From: Setoptus koraiensis | Lineage: Eukaryota; Arthropoda | NCBI GenBank assembly: GCA_048013815.1 | Contig: CM106586.1 | Location: 14,942,001 to 15,006,000 of the forward strand | Length of the DNA stretch: 64,000 nt | Direction: 5' to 3' | Shown: positions 9,171 to 19,679 of the stretch, in pieces | Layout of the letters: every line of letters begins with the position of its first letter | How positions within the stretch are numbered: position 1 is the first letter of the stretch | Notes under the pieces: generated by a model | What the model was told of the DNA's origin: nothing | What the model saw: the letters and a program-made list of their open reading frames with translations, nothing else | Database searches by the model: none | Position numbers and translations under genes: made by a program

Positions 9171-10913
9171 TTAAGTTTTATTCTTATAGTATTCACGCAT
9201 CGATGTGATATATTTTGCCTTCCCTTTCAAGGTTTGAGAGTTTGCGTTCAATACTTGAATAACCACGTAATCTCCGGGCTTAATATTTGCCGGCTCGGTT
9301 CTTCCTTCAACTTTAACACTTTCTTTAGGTATGATGACCTTTACATTATTGTCCGCTCTGCCTTGCCAATGATCGGCGGATCTTCGGCTCTCATGCTCTA
9401 TTAGTATGAGTTGTTCTGTCGCGATCAACTTCTTATTGATTTGGTCAGAATGTGATCGAGACAGGTCGCGAATCTCTTCTAGACGTCGTATTTTGGTATG
9501 GTGTTCTACATCATCAACTAATCTATGGAAAGCACGAGTTTTTTCTCGCATAGAATACTGGAAAACGTATACGAAATTGTAACGAACTTGCTCCAGTAAT
9601 TTCAATGTATCCATATGAGCCTCCTCAGATTCGCCACAAAATCCTGCGATGAAGTCGCTAGTCAATGCTAGATCATTACCTAAAGCAGATTTCATTCTTT
9701 CAACTAGGTCTAGGTAAGCTTCGCGAGTATATCCTCGTTGCATCGTTTCTAGGACTGAATTGTTTCCCGACTGGGCTGGCAGGTGTATACATTTTGCTAT
9801 GTTTGGATATCGTCTTATAACGTCAATGACTGAATCGGTGAAGTCTTTGGGGTGAGGACTAGTGAATCTAACTCTTAATTCTGGGCTTATTTTGGCTACT
9901 TCCTCCAGCAAGACATCGAAAGTTAGTCCGCCTTTTTTTGGCTTGTAGATTGTTTTAAAACCCGGTGCTATTGAAGGAGAAGGATTTTTGTCCATCTCAC
10001 TATCATTTTGGCTCATATCTCGGTAACTGTTTACATTTTGTCCGAGCAGCGTAACTTCTTTCACCCCACTTTGGTGCAACTGCTTAATATCATCCAAAAT
10101 TGTGGTTAATGGTCTACTGCGCTCCCTTCCTCTTGTGAATGGAACTATGCAATAAGTGCACAGGTTATCACAACCTCTAGTTATGGACACAAAGGATGAA
10201 ATTTTGTTGTTCAGATTACAGCTTGGAATATCACTATAAGTTTCGTCAATAGAGAGCAAACAATTTACTGCTTTTCTATTGGTGAGGTTATTGATTGCGA
10301 ATAGTTTAGGCAAATCTCTATAGGCATCTGGTCCGGCAACTATATCTACCAGCTTTGAAGTATCCAACACTTTTTCTTTGAGTCGTTCTGCCATACATCC
10401 TAATAGGCCTACCTGTTTGAGTGGATGATGTTTGCTGCTCTTGAGCGATTGAAGATGATGAAGTTTCTTCCAGATTTTAGACTCCGCGGAATCTCTAATG
10501 GCACATGTCATAAGAAGATAGATTTCTGCTTCAAGCTCATCGTCAACCATGACATAACCATATGACTTCAAAATGGAAGATGCAATCTCTGTGTCATTAA
10601 CATTCATCTGACATCCATAGGTTTTGATAAATACAGGCACTTGATTCACCATCAGATCTAAATCATCAATGTAGGGCACAAGATTTGGGTCGCCGTGAGG
10701 AAGCCTATTGCTGATGATGTAGGGTCTGACATCATCAGACCTCACCGATGAGGTATTCAAGAAGTCTCTAAGATTTGGTTGATTTCTGTTCGCCTCAATT
10801 GAGGCATATTGACTGGTGCGGTTCGTGTTCACAGCGTCCATCCTGAGGGTGCTACATAATCGACGGTTCCCTTGACGCGCGGCTGATAATAAGAACCTCA
10901 ATGGAGAGGCCAT
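9171..10913 (-). CDS. CDK5RAP1: CDK5RAP1, mitochondrial tRNA methylthiotransferase (single exon)
   Basis: This intronless frame of 580 residues begins with a basic mitochondrial-type leader (MASPLRFLLSAARQGNRRL). The enzyme is a radical-SAM methylthiotransferase that converts i6A37 to ms2i6A in mitochondrial tRNAs. All parts are visible. The N-terminal MTTase domain has the three cysteines of the auxiliary 4Fe-4S cluster (C101 in TYGCQMN, C137, C173). The radical-SAM CxxxCxxC follows at C248, C252, C255 (RGCDNLCTYCIVPFTRGRERSR). A C-terminal TRAM region lies at about 500-570 (GRADNNVKVI to KGKAKYI). The length is close to human (601). AATAAA is embedded in the last sense codons (AAG AAT AAA ACT TAA). 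The human gene has many introns, so the single exon suggests intron loss or a retrocopy that kept function. Confidence 0.96.
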   Translation of the reverse strand: MASPLRFLLSAARQGNRRLCSTLRMDAVNTNRTSQYASIEANRNQPNLRDFLNTSSVRSDDVRPYIISNRLPHGDPNLVPYIDDLDLMVNQVPVFIKTYGCQMNVNDTEIASSILKSYGYVMVDDELEAEIYLLMTCAIRDSAESKIWKKLHHLQSLKSSKHHPLKQVGLLGCMAERLKEKVLDTSKLVDIVAGPDAYRDLPKLFAINNLTNRKAVNCLLSIDETYSDIPSCNLNNKISSFVSITRGCDNLCTYCIVPFTRGRERSRPLTTILDDIKQLHQSGVKEVTLLGQNVNSYRDMSQNDSEMDKNPSPSIAPGFKTIYKPKKGGLTFDVLLEEVAKISPELRVRFTSPHPKDFTDSVIDVIRRYPNIAKCIHLPAQSGNNSVLETMQRGYTREAYLDLVERMKSALGNDLALTSDFIAGFCGESEEAHMDTLKLLEQVRYNFVYVFQYSMREKTRAFHRLVDDVEHHTKIRRLEEIRDLSRSHSDQINKKLIATEQLILIEHESRRSADHWQGRADNNVKVIIPKESVKVEGRTEPANIKPGDYVVIQVLNANSQTLKGKAKYITSMREYYKNKT

Positions 10914-11360
10914 ACCAGAGCTTGCTGTTGTGATCTAATAATGGGCCCGAGTTATAATAGGAGCTCAAAGAGTAATATCAGCCCATGTCATGATAGAAGA
11001 GTTTCGATTGTCCGAACATCTTATTTTTTCATAGATTTCCGATCAGGTTGTTATTAATAGACGATAGAGCCCCTTTTTTTCATGAAAACACATGCCTCAA
11101 AGAGGACACGCTGTAAGCACAGTGTGTATGTTTGGCGCACAATACAAACAGATGAGTGATGGGAGGCGGGCCCGCCTCCCGTTGTCCCAACTCTCCCGTC
11201 TCTGCTCCATCTCGTAAAGGTTAAAGAAGCTGGAGAACGAAAGACTCCGCGCGATTCTATTTCTCCCCTCGGCGGGATGATGCGGCGATCTTGCCAAAAG
11301 GGGGGTAAAACAGATTCTTCCACTCTCGCCCCAACTAACCGGGTTAGATCTCCCGTAAAC

Positions 11361-11408
<48 letters not shown>

Positions 11409-11467
11409 TGACCATGGCAGAGAGATGACGTTGAGTGGCCATCATATAACAAAGGCAATCTGTTTTA
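10914..11467. other. intergenic region with a 20-base palindrome and a GA microsatellite
   Basis: It contains a perfect palindrome, GGGAGGCGGGCCCGCCTCCC, at 11161-11180 and a (GA)n run of about 20 units at 11364-11404. It is more GC-rich than its surroundings. Minus-strand frames here become Ser-Leu runs from the GA tract and are not genes. It may be the promoter or 5' flank of CDK5RAP1, or part of an unidentified element. Confidence 0.6.
11364..11404. repeat. (GA)n microsatellite
   Basis: About 20 uninterrupted GA units lie 60 bases outside the left end of the fold-back element. Confidence 0.95.
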
Positions 11468-11961
11468 CAAGGTAACCCCGGCAACTGTAACACTCAGATT
11501 TGGTTCTAATGTACCAAAACGTGTTCAGCTCAATGCCCTGAACAAGAATCGGTGTCGGCTTTTCCCGACTTTTTCCTGGTTCGCGAGATATTCTGGTTTT
11601 TCTGGTGCTTAGGGGGCGCCACGCTCTATGGGAAAATGCATGCAAAATCTGCGCGCGCACTATTTTATGCAATCTTCGCACTAGCAATAGTAATAGCAGT
11701 AGTGATAGCAGTAGTGATAGCAGTAGTGATAGGCAAGTAACATGTGCGCGCACTAATAGTGCAAAAGCGTGCGCGCACAGATTTTGCATGCATTTTCCCA
11801 TAGAGCGTGGCGCCCCCTAAGCACCAGAAAAACCAGAATATCTCGCGAACCAGGAAAAAGTCGGGAAAAGCCGACACCGATTCTTGTTCAGGGCATTGAG
11901 CTGAACACGTTTTGGTACATTAGAACCAAATCTGAGTGTTACAGTTGCCGGGGTTACCTTG
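11468..11961. mobile_element. fold-back MITE with approximately 200-base terminal inverted repeats, TTA target duplication
   Basis: The two arms (about 11468-11665 and 11765-11961) are near-perfect reverse complements. Both ends read CAAGGTAACCCCGGC inwards, and TTA lies immediately outside each end (11465-11467 and 11962-11964). The 100-base centre is not symmetrical and carries three copies of the 12-base unit AGCAGTAGTGAT. No transposase is encoded. A TTA duplication fits PIF/Harbinger-type transposition (TWA targets). The very low arm divergence means a recent insertion or ongoing conversion between arms. Open frames in the arms are mirror copies of each other and are not genes. Confidence 0.88.
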
Positions 11962-12652
11962 TTAGTGTGACGGCACTCCGAATGAAACGTGTTCGCGCTG
12001 GTTCGCCTATTTTCGCCCCCACTCGCTCTTTGTTATGCTGACATGATTGGCCCAGGATTGTTCAGTTTTGTCGAGTCGAACCACGTCATTCATCATTAAT
12101 GGATTGCCCCACAATTGCCGGCAGCAGAGTTTGCCGTGCCAAAAGCCTCTATTCGTGCCTCTATAGCTAGTGGCGTCTCTACATGGTTGTGAGGATCAAG
12201 ACGTATAATATTTCTGATCCGTTATTTTACTGCGCCTCAACTGCATGTAGTTCAAGGTCTGAATAGTGGCGTGCCGCGCACGCTCGGGCAACTACACACC
12301 CACCCGGCTCGGGTGCGCAACCGTTTGGTGTTCGAAACAATCAGGCGCACTACGCGTTGTGGCCTCAATGAGTCGCCGGATAAAATACCAAGACTGATAT
12401 CAAGCCAGTGGATAAACAATGCAATGGTTGTCCGGAATTGGTGGCCCGCCGGCACTTTTAATCGTATTGTCAACACACCCTCCAGCCGCACATACCGCGG
12501 CACGACAGTGAAGGCACATGTGCACTCATTCACGTTAGAAATGTACATGTAAATACGTAGCCTAAATGCCACTGTGCCACTGGAGTATTACCACACATGG
12601 ATTTGAGTGGTAACTGCGCGTTCTCATGGCGTTGTTCTGGCACTGTTTCATA

Positions 12653-12691
12653 TTGTTGTTGTTGTTGTTGTTGTTGTCGCTGTTGTTGTTC
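12653..12691. repeat. (GTT)n microsatellite
   Basis: The run is mostly GTT triplets, broken once by GTCGCT. Confidence 0.9.
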
Positions 12692-13872
12692 CATGAAAAC
12701 ATGGCACACGGACATGGCCTTAAACAGTGTCTAGGCCACACTTTTTGTTTTGTTCTTCTTCTTTTCCTTTCGTGATCATTAATATTATCGTATTCAATTG
12801 CACTGATACCGGATACCTATCAAGCTATCGGTGCATCGATCATGAGAAACGGTTGAAAGTTACAATAATCTCTAAACTGCTATTGGGCACTCGACTGCAT
12901 AGATGTTCGCACTGGGAACATAAATTAACTTGATGGATTTACTCGATGAAGCCGAAGATACAACAACACACTAAAACGTAGCTAGTTTGCACTGTTATAA
13001 ACATTGCAACCGTCGGCAACAACAACAACAACAGCATCACCAATCCGACTAGATAAAAACAAAACAGCTTTGTGTTAACATTTGATCATCATTTTGACTT
13101 ACATGTACAGTAAAGTCCTCCAATGTTTAGTACACACATTGAGGATACCACTACTGAAATAGAGAGAAGGCAAGCCCAATTGACGGTCAAAAACAAGTAA
13201 ATAACAACATTCGTCATAGTGAGTTATGATGAACTATAAATAAATTAGAATTATAACAACGTCTCTATCTAATAATAATACAAATATCTGAGTCACTAAT
13301 AATAAGTAGAAGGAAAAGAAATATCTTCAAGTCATGGGACTGAATAACGTCACGAATTAACAGACGTGTTCAAACAAACAATAATAATATTATTAAACAA
13401 ATCTCATTATAAACAATAATGTTGCACTATTATACTTACATCATTGTGTGTGAAAATATACATTGTGACATAATGACATAAATGCTACTAACGTAATCAA
13501 TGGATGGAAACGAAGAACTCTCAAATAAGAAACAGAATCACTTCAATATTAAACAACTGAAATCAACAAACGGATCCCCGGTAACCCAATGCAATACTTA
13601 GTGGCGAAACCGAATACAGAACATTCAACATTTCGTTAAAGATTGTTGCATTAATGCCCAGGAACTTCATATCATGCAACAACGACAACCAGCTACAACG
13701 AGAGCATTCTATTATTAAATTAGCAACGTCTTGATATTTATACGATTAATTGCTAATCTGATATTCATCAGGATACAACCACTACTTCAAGCGTTATCCA
13801 TAATTATTTTCATTTGGTATCAATTTGTTACACAAAACTTTCACTCGTCAATCGATTACCTAAGCCTATCAC

Positions 13873-13940
13873 GTATCTTCAATTATATAACAATCGACGC
13901 AACACTAGACAGACTAGAGCGAATAACTAAAAACAACCTC
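13873..13940. repeat. dispersed repeat, copy 2
   Basis: This is the second copy of the sequence at 7464-7535, with the shared core ATCGACGCAACACTAGA. It lies 430 bases upstream of the kinase start codon, as copy 1 lies 230 bases upstream of the Raw-like start. Confidence 0.7.
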
Positions 13941-14372
13941 ATATATATAACAACCATCCGATGAACTCTCATATATGATATCTTGTTTTATGTAATCAGC
14001 GAGATCAATTTCAATTATCTTATCAAGATAGTTATTGTCAGTTAGAGACATCAGAGATCATCAAGAACGACTGTCTAAAGCCGGACAATCTCAACTCGAT
14101 TGTGCTCAACTATCTACTGTGTCACAGCATCACAGATATCTTTTTAGAATACCTCCGGTACATTATCATCTTTCATCAGAACTGAATCCACTGTTTGCTC
14201 TGCTGTTATTACAATTAAGATACAACTTTCGCACACATATGCAACATTTAAATCTATGTAGTTGTGATTCTAACAATTGTCTTGCAAGAAATCATTTGCT
14301 TCGTATTTTACACAAGTGGACAGTATAATAATTATTCAATTGAGTTTGGATAGAAGATAGTGCATTTCAATC

Positions 14373-16203
14373 ATGAGGTTAACACGCTCCTTGTACGCCA
14401 ACGTCTCGGTGCTGTTGGACTTCTATTCGCGGTTCAACCCATCACCATTGTCCATCAAAAAGTTCTTAGATTTTGGTAAGTAGGCCAAGCTCAATTGAGA
14501 GCTAAATGAACATAACTATATCTGCATTTATTTTCTGATAAAATATATGATTTCTCTTCTAAATCGCTAAAGGTCGACAAGGATGCGAGAAACAATCATA
14601 TTCCTTTCTGAGAAAAGAGCTACCTGTGCGATTGGCTAATATTATGAAAGAATTTAGTTTACTGCCAGAGACACTTTTACACATGCCATCAGTTATGATC
14701 GTACAAAATTGGTATCTTCGCAGCTTCGAGGAGATTCTGGCTTTCGAAAAGAACAGAGCCGACAATGATAAAACACTTGAAGACTTCTGTGAAACTTTGA
14801 TTAAAATTCGAAATCGTCACTCCAACGTAGTGCAAACAATGGCTCAAGGAGTTATTGAATTGAAGGAGAGCAAATCTGTTGATACACAGACCGAGCACAG
14901 CATACAATACTTTCTTCATAGATTTTACCTTAGTCGCATATCAATTAGAATGTTGATTAATCAACATGCAGCTCTATTTGGAGCTGATCTGCCTGGGCAC
15001 CCTCGCCATATAGGCTGTATAGATCCAAATTGTGATGTAATGAGTAAGTGCACTTGCTAATCTTTATCTATCCTGACCTTTTACCATAGAATTTAAATAC
15101 CAATCAATATTCTCTTCGATTCAGGTGTTGTGGAGGATGCTTATGAAAATGCAAAATTTTTATGTGATCAATACTACCTACGATCGCCTGAAATGGTAGT
15201 TGAAACTTGTCATGGTAAGTTTTCTACAGACTCCTATCAATCGAGCCCACTATAAAACGAACCCATACTCTGAATAGTGATGATTTTATCTGTATCATAC
15301 TACTCTCTGTGCAGTTGACAAGAGTGGAGGGCCCATCTCTATTGTCTACGTACCATCACATCTTTATCACATGGTAAGTATACCACTTGTCACAATTTAC
15401 TAGTACTTAATCCTAAATTAAAACAAAGAGCTTACCACTCATATCGCTGTTTGTATATTTCCCAGGCATTTGAAATTATAAAAAATTCAATGAGAGCTGT
15501 GGTAGAGCATAATTCAGACGCAGACGAAGTTCCTCCTTTAAAGATGTAGGTATTAATTAGCGACTCTATTACATAGTATATATGGTTGCTGTTTCACTAA
15601 TATCTAAAAATTATATGATTGTTTTCCTATAGACTTCTGGTTAAAGGGAGAGAAGATCTCACTATCAAGATCTCAGACTGTGGTGGTGGTATATCACGTT
15701 CTTTGACTGACAATCTGTTCCAATACATGTACAGTACAGCTCCTCGACCCCAACCTTCTGACAGCAACACTGCGCCCCTAGCTGGTTACGGTATGTATTC
15801 AACTGATTGCTCAGACACTAACATCTAAGTCCATCACAATACATAATGACTCAATTCAAACTATTGACCCTTGTTTTTATCATTCTTTTGAAATTCCTGT
15901 AAATTTGTAGGATATGGCTTGCCTTTATCACGTTTGTACGCCCGCTATCTACAAGGCGACCTTGTTGTAACCTCGTGCGAGGGCTATGGTACAGATGCCA
16001 TCATATATTTGAAGGTTTTATCAAATGAAGCTAATGAGGTTCTGCCTGTATTCAATAAGACATCTTCTAAGCATTATAAAACTCACGCTGGCTCACATGA
16101 CTACTCCACTGGAGGAGGAGGTGGTGGTGGACAATATTCTGAACCATTCCCATCAATGCAATCGTCAACTCCTAGCCAGCCTATAAGATCTGTCGGAAGT
16201 TAG
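14373..16203 (+). CDS. PDK: pyruvate dehydrogenase kinase, mitochondrial (seven exons)
   Basis: Exons 14373-14475, 14573-15043, 15125-15214, 15315-15373, 15466-15545, 15633-15790 and 15911-16203 join in frame to 417 residues, the normal PDK length. The kinase phosphorylates the E1-alpha subunit and shuts off the mitochondrial pyruvate dehydrogenase complex. Seen are the N-terminal helical bundle ([19 protein letters not shown], then [15 protein letters not shown]), the region with [24 protein letters not shown], and a GHKL ATP-binding domain. That domain has the N-box ([13 protein letters not shown], about 244-256), the G1 box (ISDCGGGI, about 281-288) and the G2 box ([18 protein letters not shown]). 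The G1 box reads D-C-GGG where most PDKs have D-R-GGG. The C-terminal tail is Gly- and Ser-rich. The donor of exon 5 is AT|GTAGGT; any other choice creates a stop codon. AATAAA is near 16521. BCKD kinase is the nearest alternative, but the helical part looks like PDK. Confidence 0.95.
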
Positions 16204-19200
16204 AACTAAGGACCATTGCTGGCATTTAGCTAATTAGATTAAATTGACTATATAAACTTCTACATATGGATGATGACGCTTTCTAATAATTTGTCCGAAA
16301 TGACTGTTGAGTCCACGAATTACTGACCTATCAACGGGATTGTCAACTTGTTACTAATAGATTTACGAATAGAATTTTATGAATCATCATTCTTAATCGT
16401 TTGATTGATAGATATTATTGAGCGCCAAATTGGTGCACATTCTTATAACTACATTATTTCGTGTGCTCTCATGCTAAACTGTAATGAAAAAACCCCCAAA
16501 ACTTAATACAAGAGCCTCGTAATAAACCAACATTTATTGCCGTGATACGATTATTTTGTCAACTAATTCATTTTGCTCCACTGTCCGATACTGATCCATC
16601 ATTGTAACCGCAAAAAAAGGTTATTGACATGTGATGAAGGTGCATAGACCCATTCACTTGCGAAAGTTACTCATGATGTAAGGGGATGCTATTTGCTAAA
16701 GCAAGCATGCATATATTGTTGTGTGAACTTTTCAAATTGCATTGCAAGTAACTTTTAGTAACTGTAATTGTCAGTAGTAGTATCTCCTCAATGATATGGA
16801 TAGCTTTTATGACTGAAACAACGGTCACCATGTTTACATAGAGCGAGTTTGTGTGAGTTGAGCAATCCTAATTAGCGTACTAGCGGGCAAGATTGCATAA
16901 TGGTTACATCGTTAACTTGTCTCATGCTATGAATACATTGCATACTGTGAATTTCTTATCATTAGAAAGCTAGATAATGTTCGCGCAGAGAATCGCAATC
17001 ATTGAATGAATAATTAAATCGAAGCGAGTTACGTGTCACATAGACAATTAATAACAATTAATGCAATTATCAGGGCCGTGTCCCTGATACTATAGTGCTG
17101 CCTATGAAGACAAGATGATTGCAGCATTGAGAATTAGTCGAGACGACATACGTCACACTCCGTCGACATTGATCAGTATTTCACGCGTAACTTGGCAAAT
17201 TAATCTGAGCATTTATTTGTCGGTTGCGATCGGGCGAGCGCGAGAGGTCCGCTTCAAGATTTATGTGACGAGGCTGAAACTGTATAGCATGAATCTTAAA
17301 AGTAAGCAAATTGATGGAGGTTTAATGGTTGCAGCTCAATGCACTCGCCAAGTTATTGCAATGCCACTCCTAGTTGATATTCCAACATCTTCCTGTCTAT
17401 AATATCTGAGGCGTAACTAGACTCGACTTCTATTTGACAAAAAAAAATGTGCGAGTTGCAAACTGTTTCAATTACATCCAGAGATACTAACGAACTGAAA
17501 CCAAAGCAAGCACAGATGTGACTTGTTGATTGTTTGTTAACTCATTAACTTGGTTGATGTTGGAGCTAGACGAAACACGATTTTTAGGTTGGAATTAGTG
17601 TTAGAATGAAACAGCCTGGAACGGGAAGAACGGCAGATTAAAGCCAAGCAAATGCCCATTTTAGATGAGAGAGGAGAACGAATTACCTAAAGAATTCGCC
17701 GCTATATTCGTTTGGGACGAACGATGCGAGGAGTAATCAGGTATCGGTGAAAGAATCTTCTTTTGCCCGTGTCTAGTGTCTCGTGTCTCATCTCAAGAGG
17801 CATACACTTACAAATAAATGTGTGATATCCGTTTGGCATATACGAGCATGATGCTGCTTCTTGATGTGGGATTTATTCGCAAGAGCCACAGGAAGAGCAA
17901 GAGAAAGAGCAGCGGCAGCAGTAGCGGCAAAATAGCTATTGCTAGTGCTTATTATCGTCACAAGAAAGTGATAAAGAAGATATGAAATACTGTTGCACAA
18001 CAACAGCAAATATCTCAACAACATATCTAGTGTGTGTCTAATACACATGCAAGTGGATGTGTTGCGTTTAACTGTAAGAAGTTTATTTTTGAGACTAACT
18101 AGCAGGCAGAGAATAAGGCATTAGAAAGTATGCCGAGAGCATTCTTATTATTAATGGTGCCATGAGGTCTGTTGAATGCAAATTACATAATATCATCTTG
18201 GCTGCTACACTGGCTTGCATTGGCTGTTAGTGTTATGTAAAACGGGGAGGGAACAATATGTAGTATGTTCTCGATGGCTCGGATCGAACGCAACGGATAC
18301 ACGGTGGCGAGGAAACGAGGAGAGATTAAGACGAACATGCTCATTGGCTTACCATTATGGATGCCATGTGGATCATCCATTGAAGTTGGCTAACGAAAAC
18401 AGTGATTTTGGCGCTTGCAAGTTGCATAACTAGCGTAATAGTAGCTGTAGCAGTAGTAGTTTGAGTTTGAGTGAGATGATGTTAAATGATAGAAGCCTCA
18501 GCTCGGCGTCTAGTGTTTTTCTAGCGAGTTCACCCATCAAAAGGAGCATATAGATATTTTATTGCACAAAAACTGCAAGTGTTACATTAGTGTTCAATTG
18601 TTGAAATTACAATGAACAGAGCAAGTAATAACACCAAGAGAAGATGCACGTACTACTTACACCATCCGCAGAATTATCCGTACAGCCGCAGCTCTCACAG
18701 CCAACGAAAGCCATAGAGCCACACAGCTATACAGCCATAGAGCCATAGAGCACTGACAGCAAACGGTAAGTAGGATTAAGTGAAAAGATTATCACATCAT
18801 CATCACACAATGGAGCAAATGAGTATGCAAATGCAAACAATCAAAGAGAATGCGATTCATGCGATTTTTTGTTTTTTGTTTTATTATTAAACAGAGATAA
18901 TAATAGCACAAGCAATAGCTGTGGCTCTCTCTGTTTTCATCAATGCAAACAGAAAGAATTTGGCCTCATTCAACTCACAGGCCAGCAGCAGCTCAGTTTG
19001 GACCAAACCAGACAGAGACGCATTTTCGCTCCTTTCTCTTCGAATAACCTCAACTGACGTCGAATGGCAAGACATTTTTATACGACTACCACCACTGGCA
19101 TGCAGTGTTCAATTTGAAGGACACATAAATTAGTTGAATCATTGAATTGTTTGTTTGCAAATACAAAAAGTTTATCAGCACCAGGCAGCACAGTTAGTAG

Positions 19201-19679
19201 CCGTGGCAACAGTTGCATCATTAAAAGTTGGCCTTGGAAGTGCCAACAACCAATTCACTCAGTGTATCACGTGTTGTGTTGCTCCTTAAAAATCGCCAAT
19301 CAATAAATATTGGAGCAAGTGACTACAGTAATTAATTAACAATCAATAATACAAACAGACACCTCCAGCTATTCTAATTATGATGCACCGATGAAGGCAT
19401 CAAGAATTCAATGAAGACAGTTGAGAATGTTCGCAAGAGCACATGGCAAGCTCGTCCACGAGCGATAGAGCCCTTTTATCACCGATTCGAGTTGCAAGAG
19501 ACTCGGTTTATTTTGTTGTCTGCGTTGTGCCATAAGATCCAATCTGCATTCACACAATTCGGTTCTGAAACTCGGTCGTCCTCAGTCTAGTCTGCGATAT
19601 TGTTGCACTATTTGTCGTCTTTTATTTAAATCAACATTACGTCTGACAGCAACACAAACATCAACACCGATCTACCGAA
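16204..19679. other. gene-free region upstream of the coiled-coil gene
   Basis: It starts with the PDK 3' UTR (AATAAA near 16521). The rest is AT-rich with scattered short frames. A small tandem cluster of the words CATAGAGCC/ACAGC occurs near 18710-18760. A 95-codon frame at 17115-17402 has no recognisable content. The last few hundred bases should hold the promoter and 5' UTR of the gene that starts at 19680. Confidence 0.5.

Larger units (their letters stand above)
11965..14372. other. gene-free region between the MITE and the pyruvate dehydrogenase kinase gene
   Basis: The first 600 bases are more GC-rich and have overlapping but unsupported frames on both strands. (GTT)n lies at 12653-12691 and the second copy of the dispersed repeat at 13873-13940. 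The rest is AT-rich with no ORF that I can defend. Confidence 0.5.

Noticed and set aside
11552-11877. Identical-looking frames on both strands (MSAFPDFFLVREIFWFF)
   Set aside because: They are the two arms of the inverted repeat in the MITE, read from either side.
12252-12572. Overlapping frames of about 100 codons on both strands
   Set aside because: Neither shows a domain, splice context or poly(A) signal; locally raised GC explains the lack of stops.
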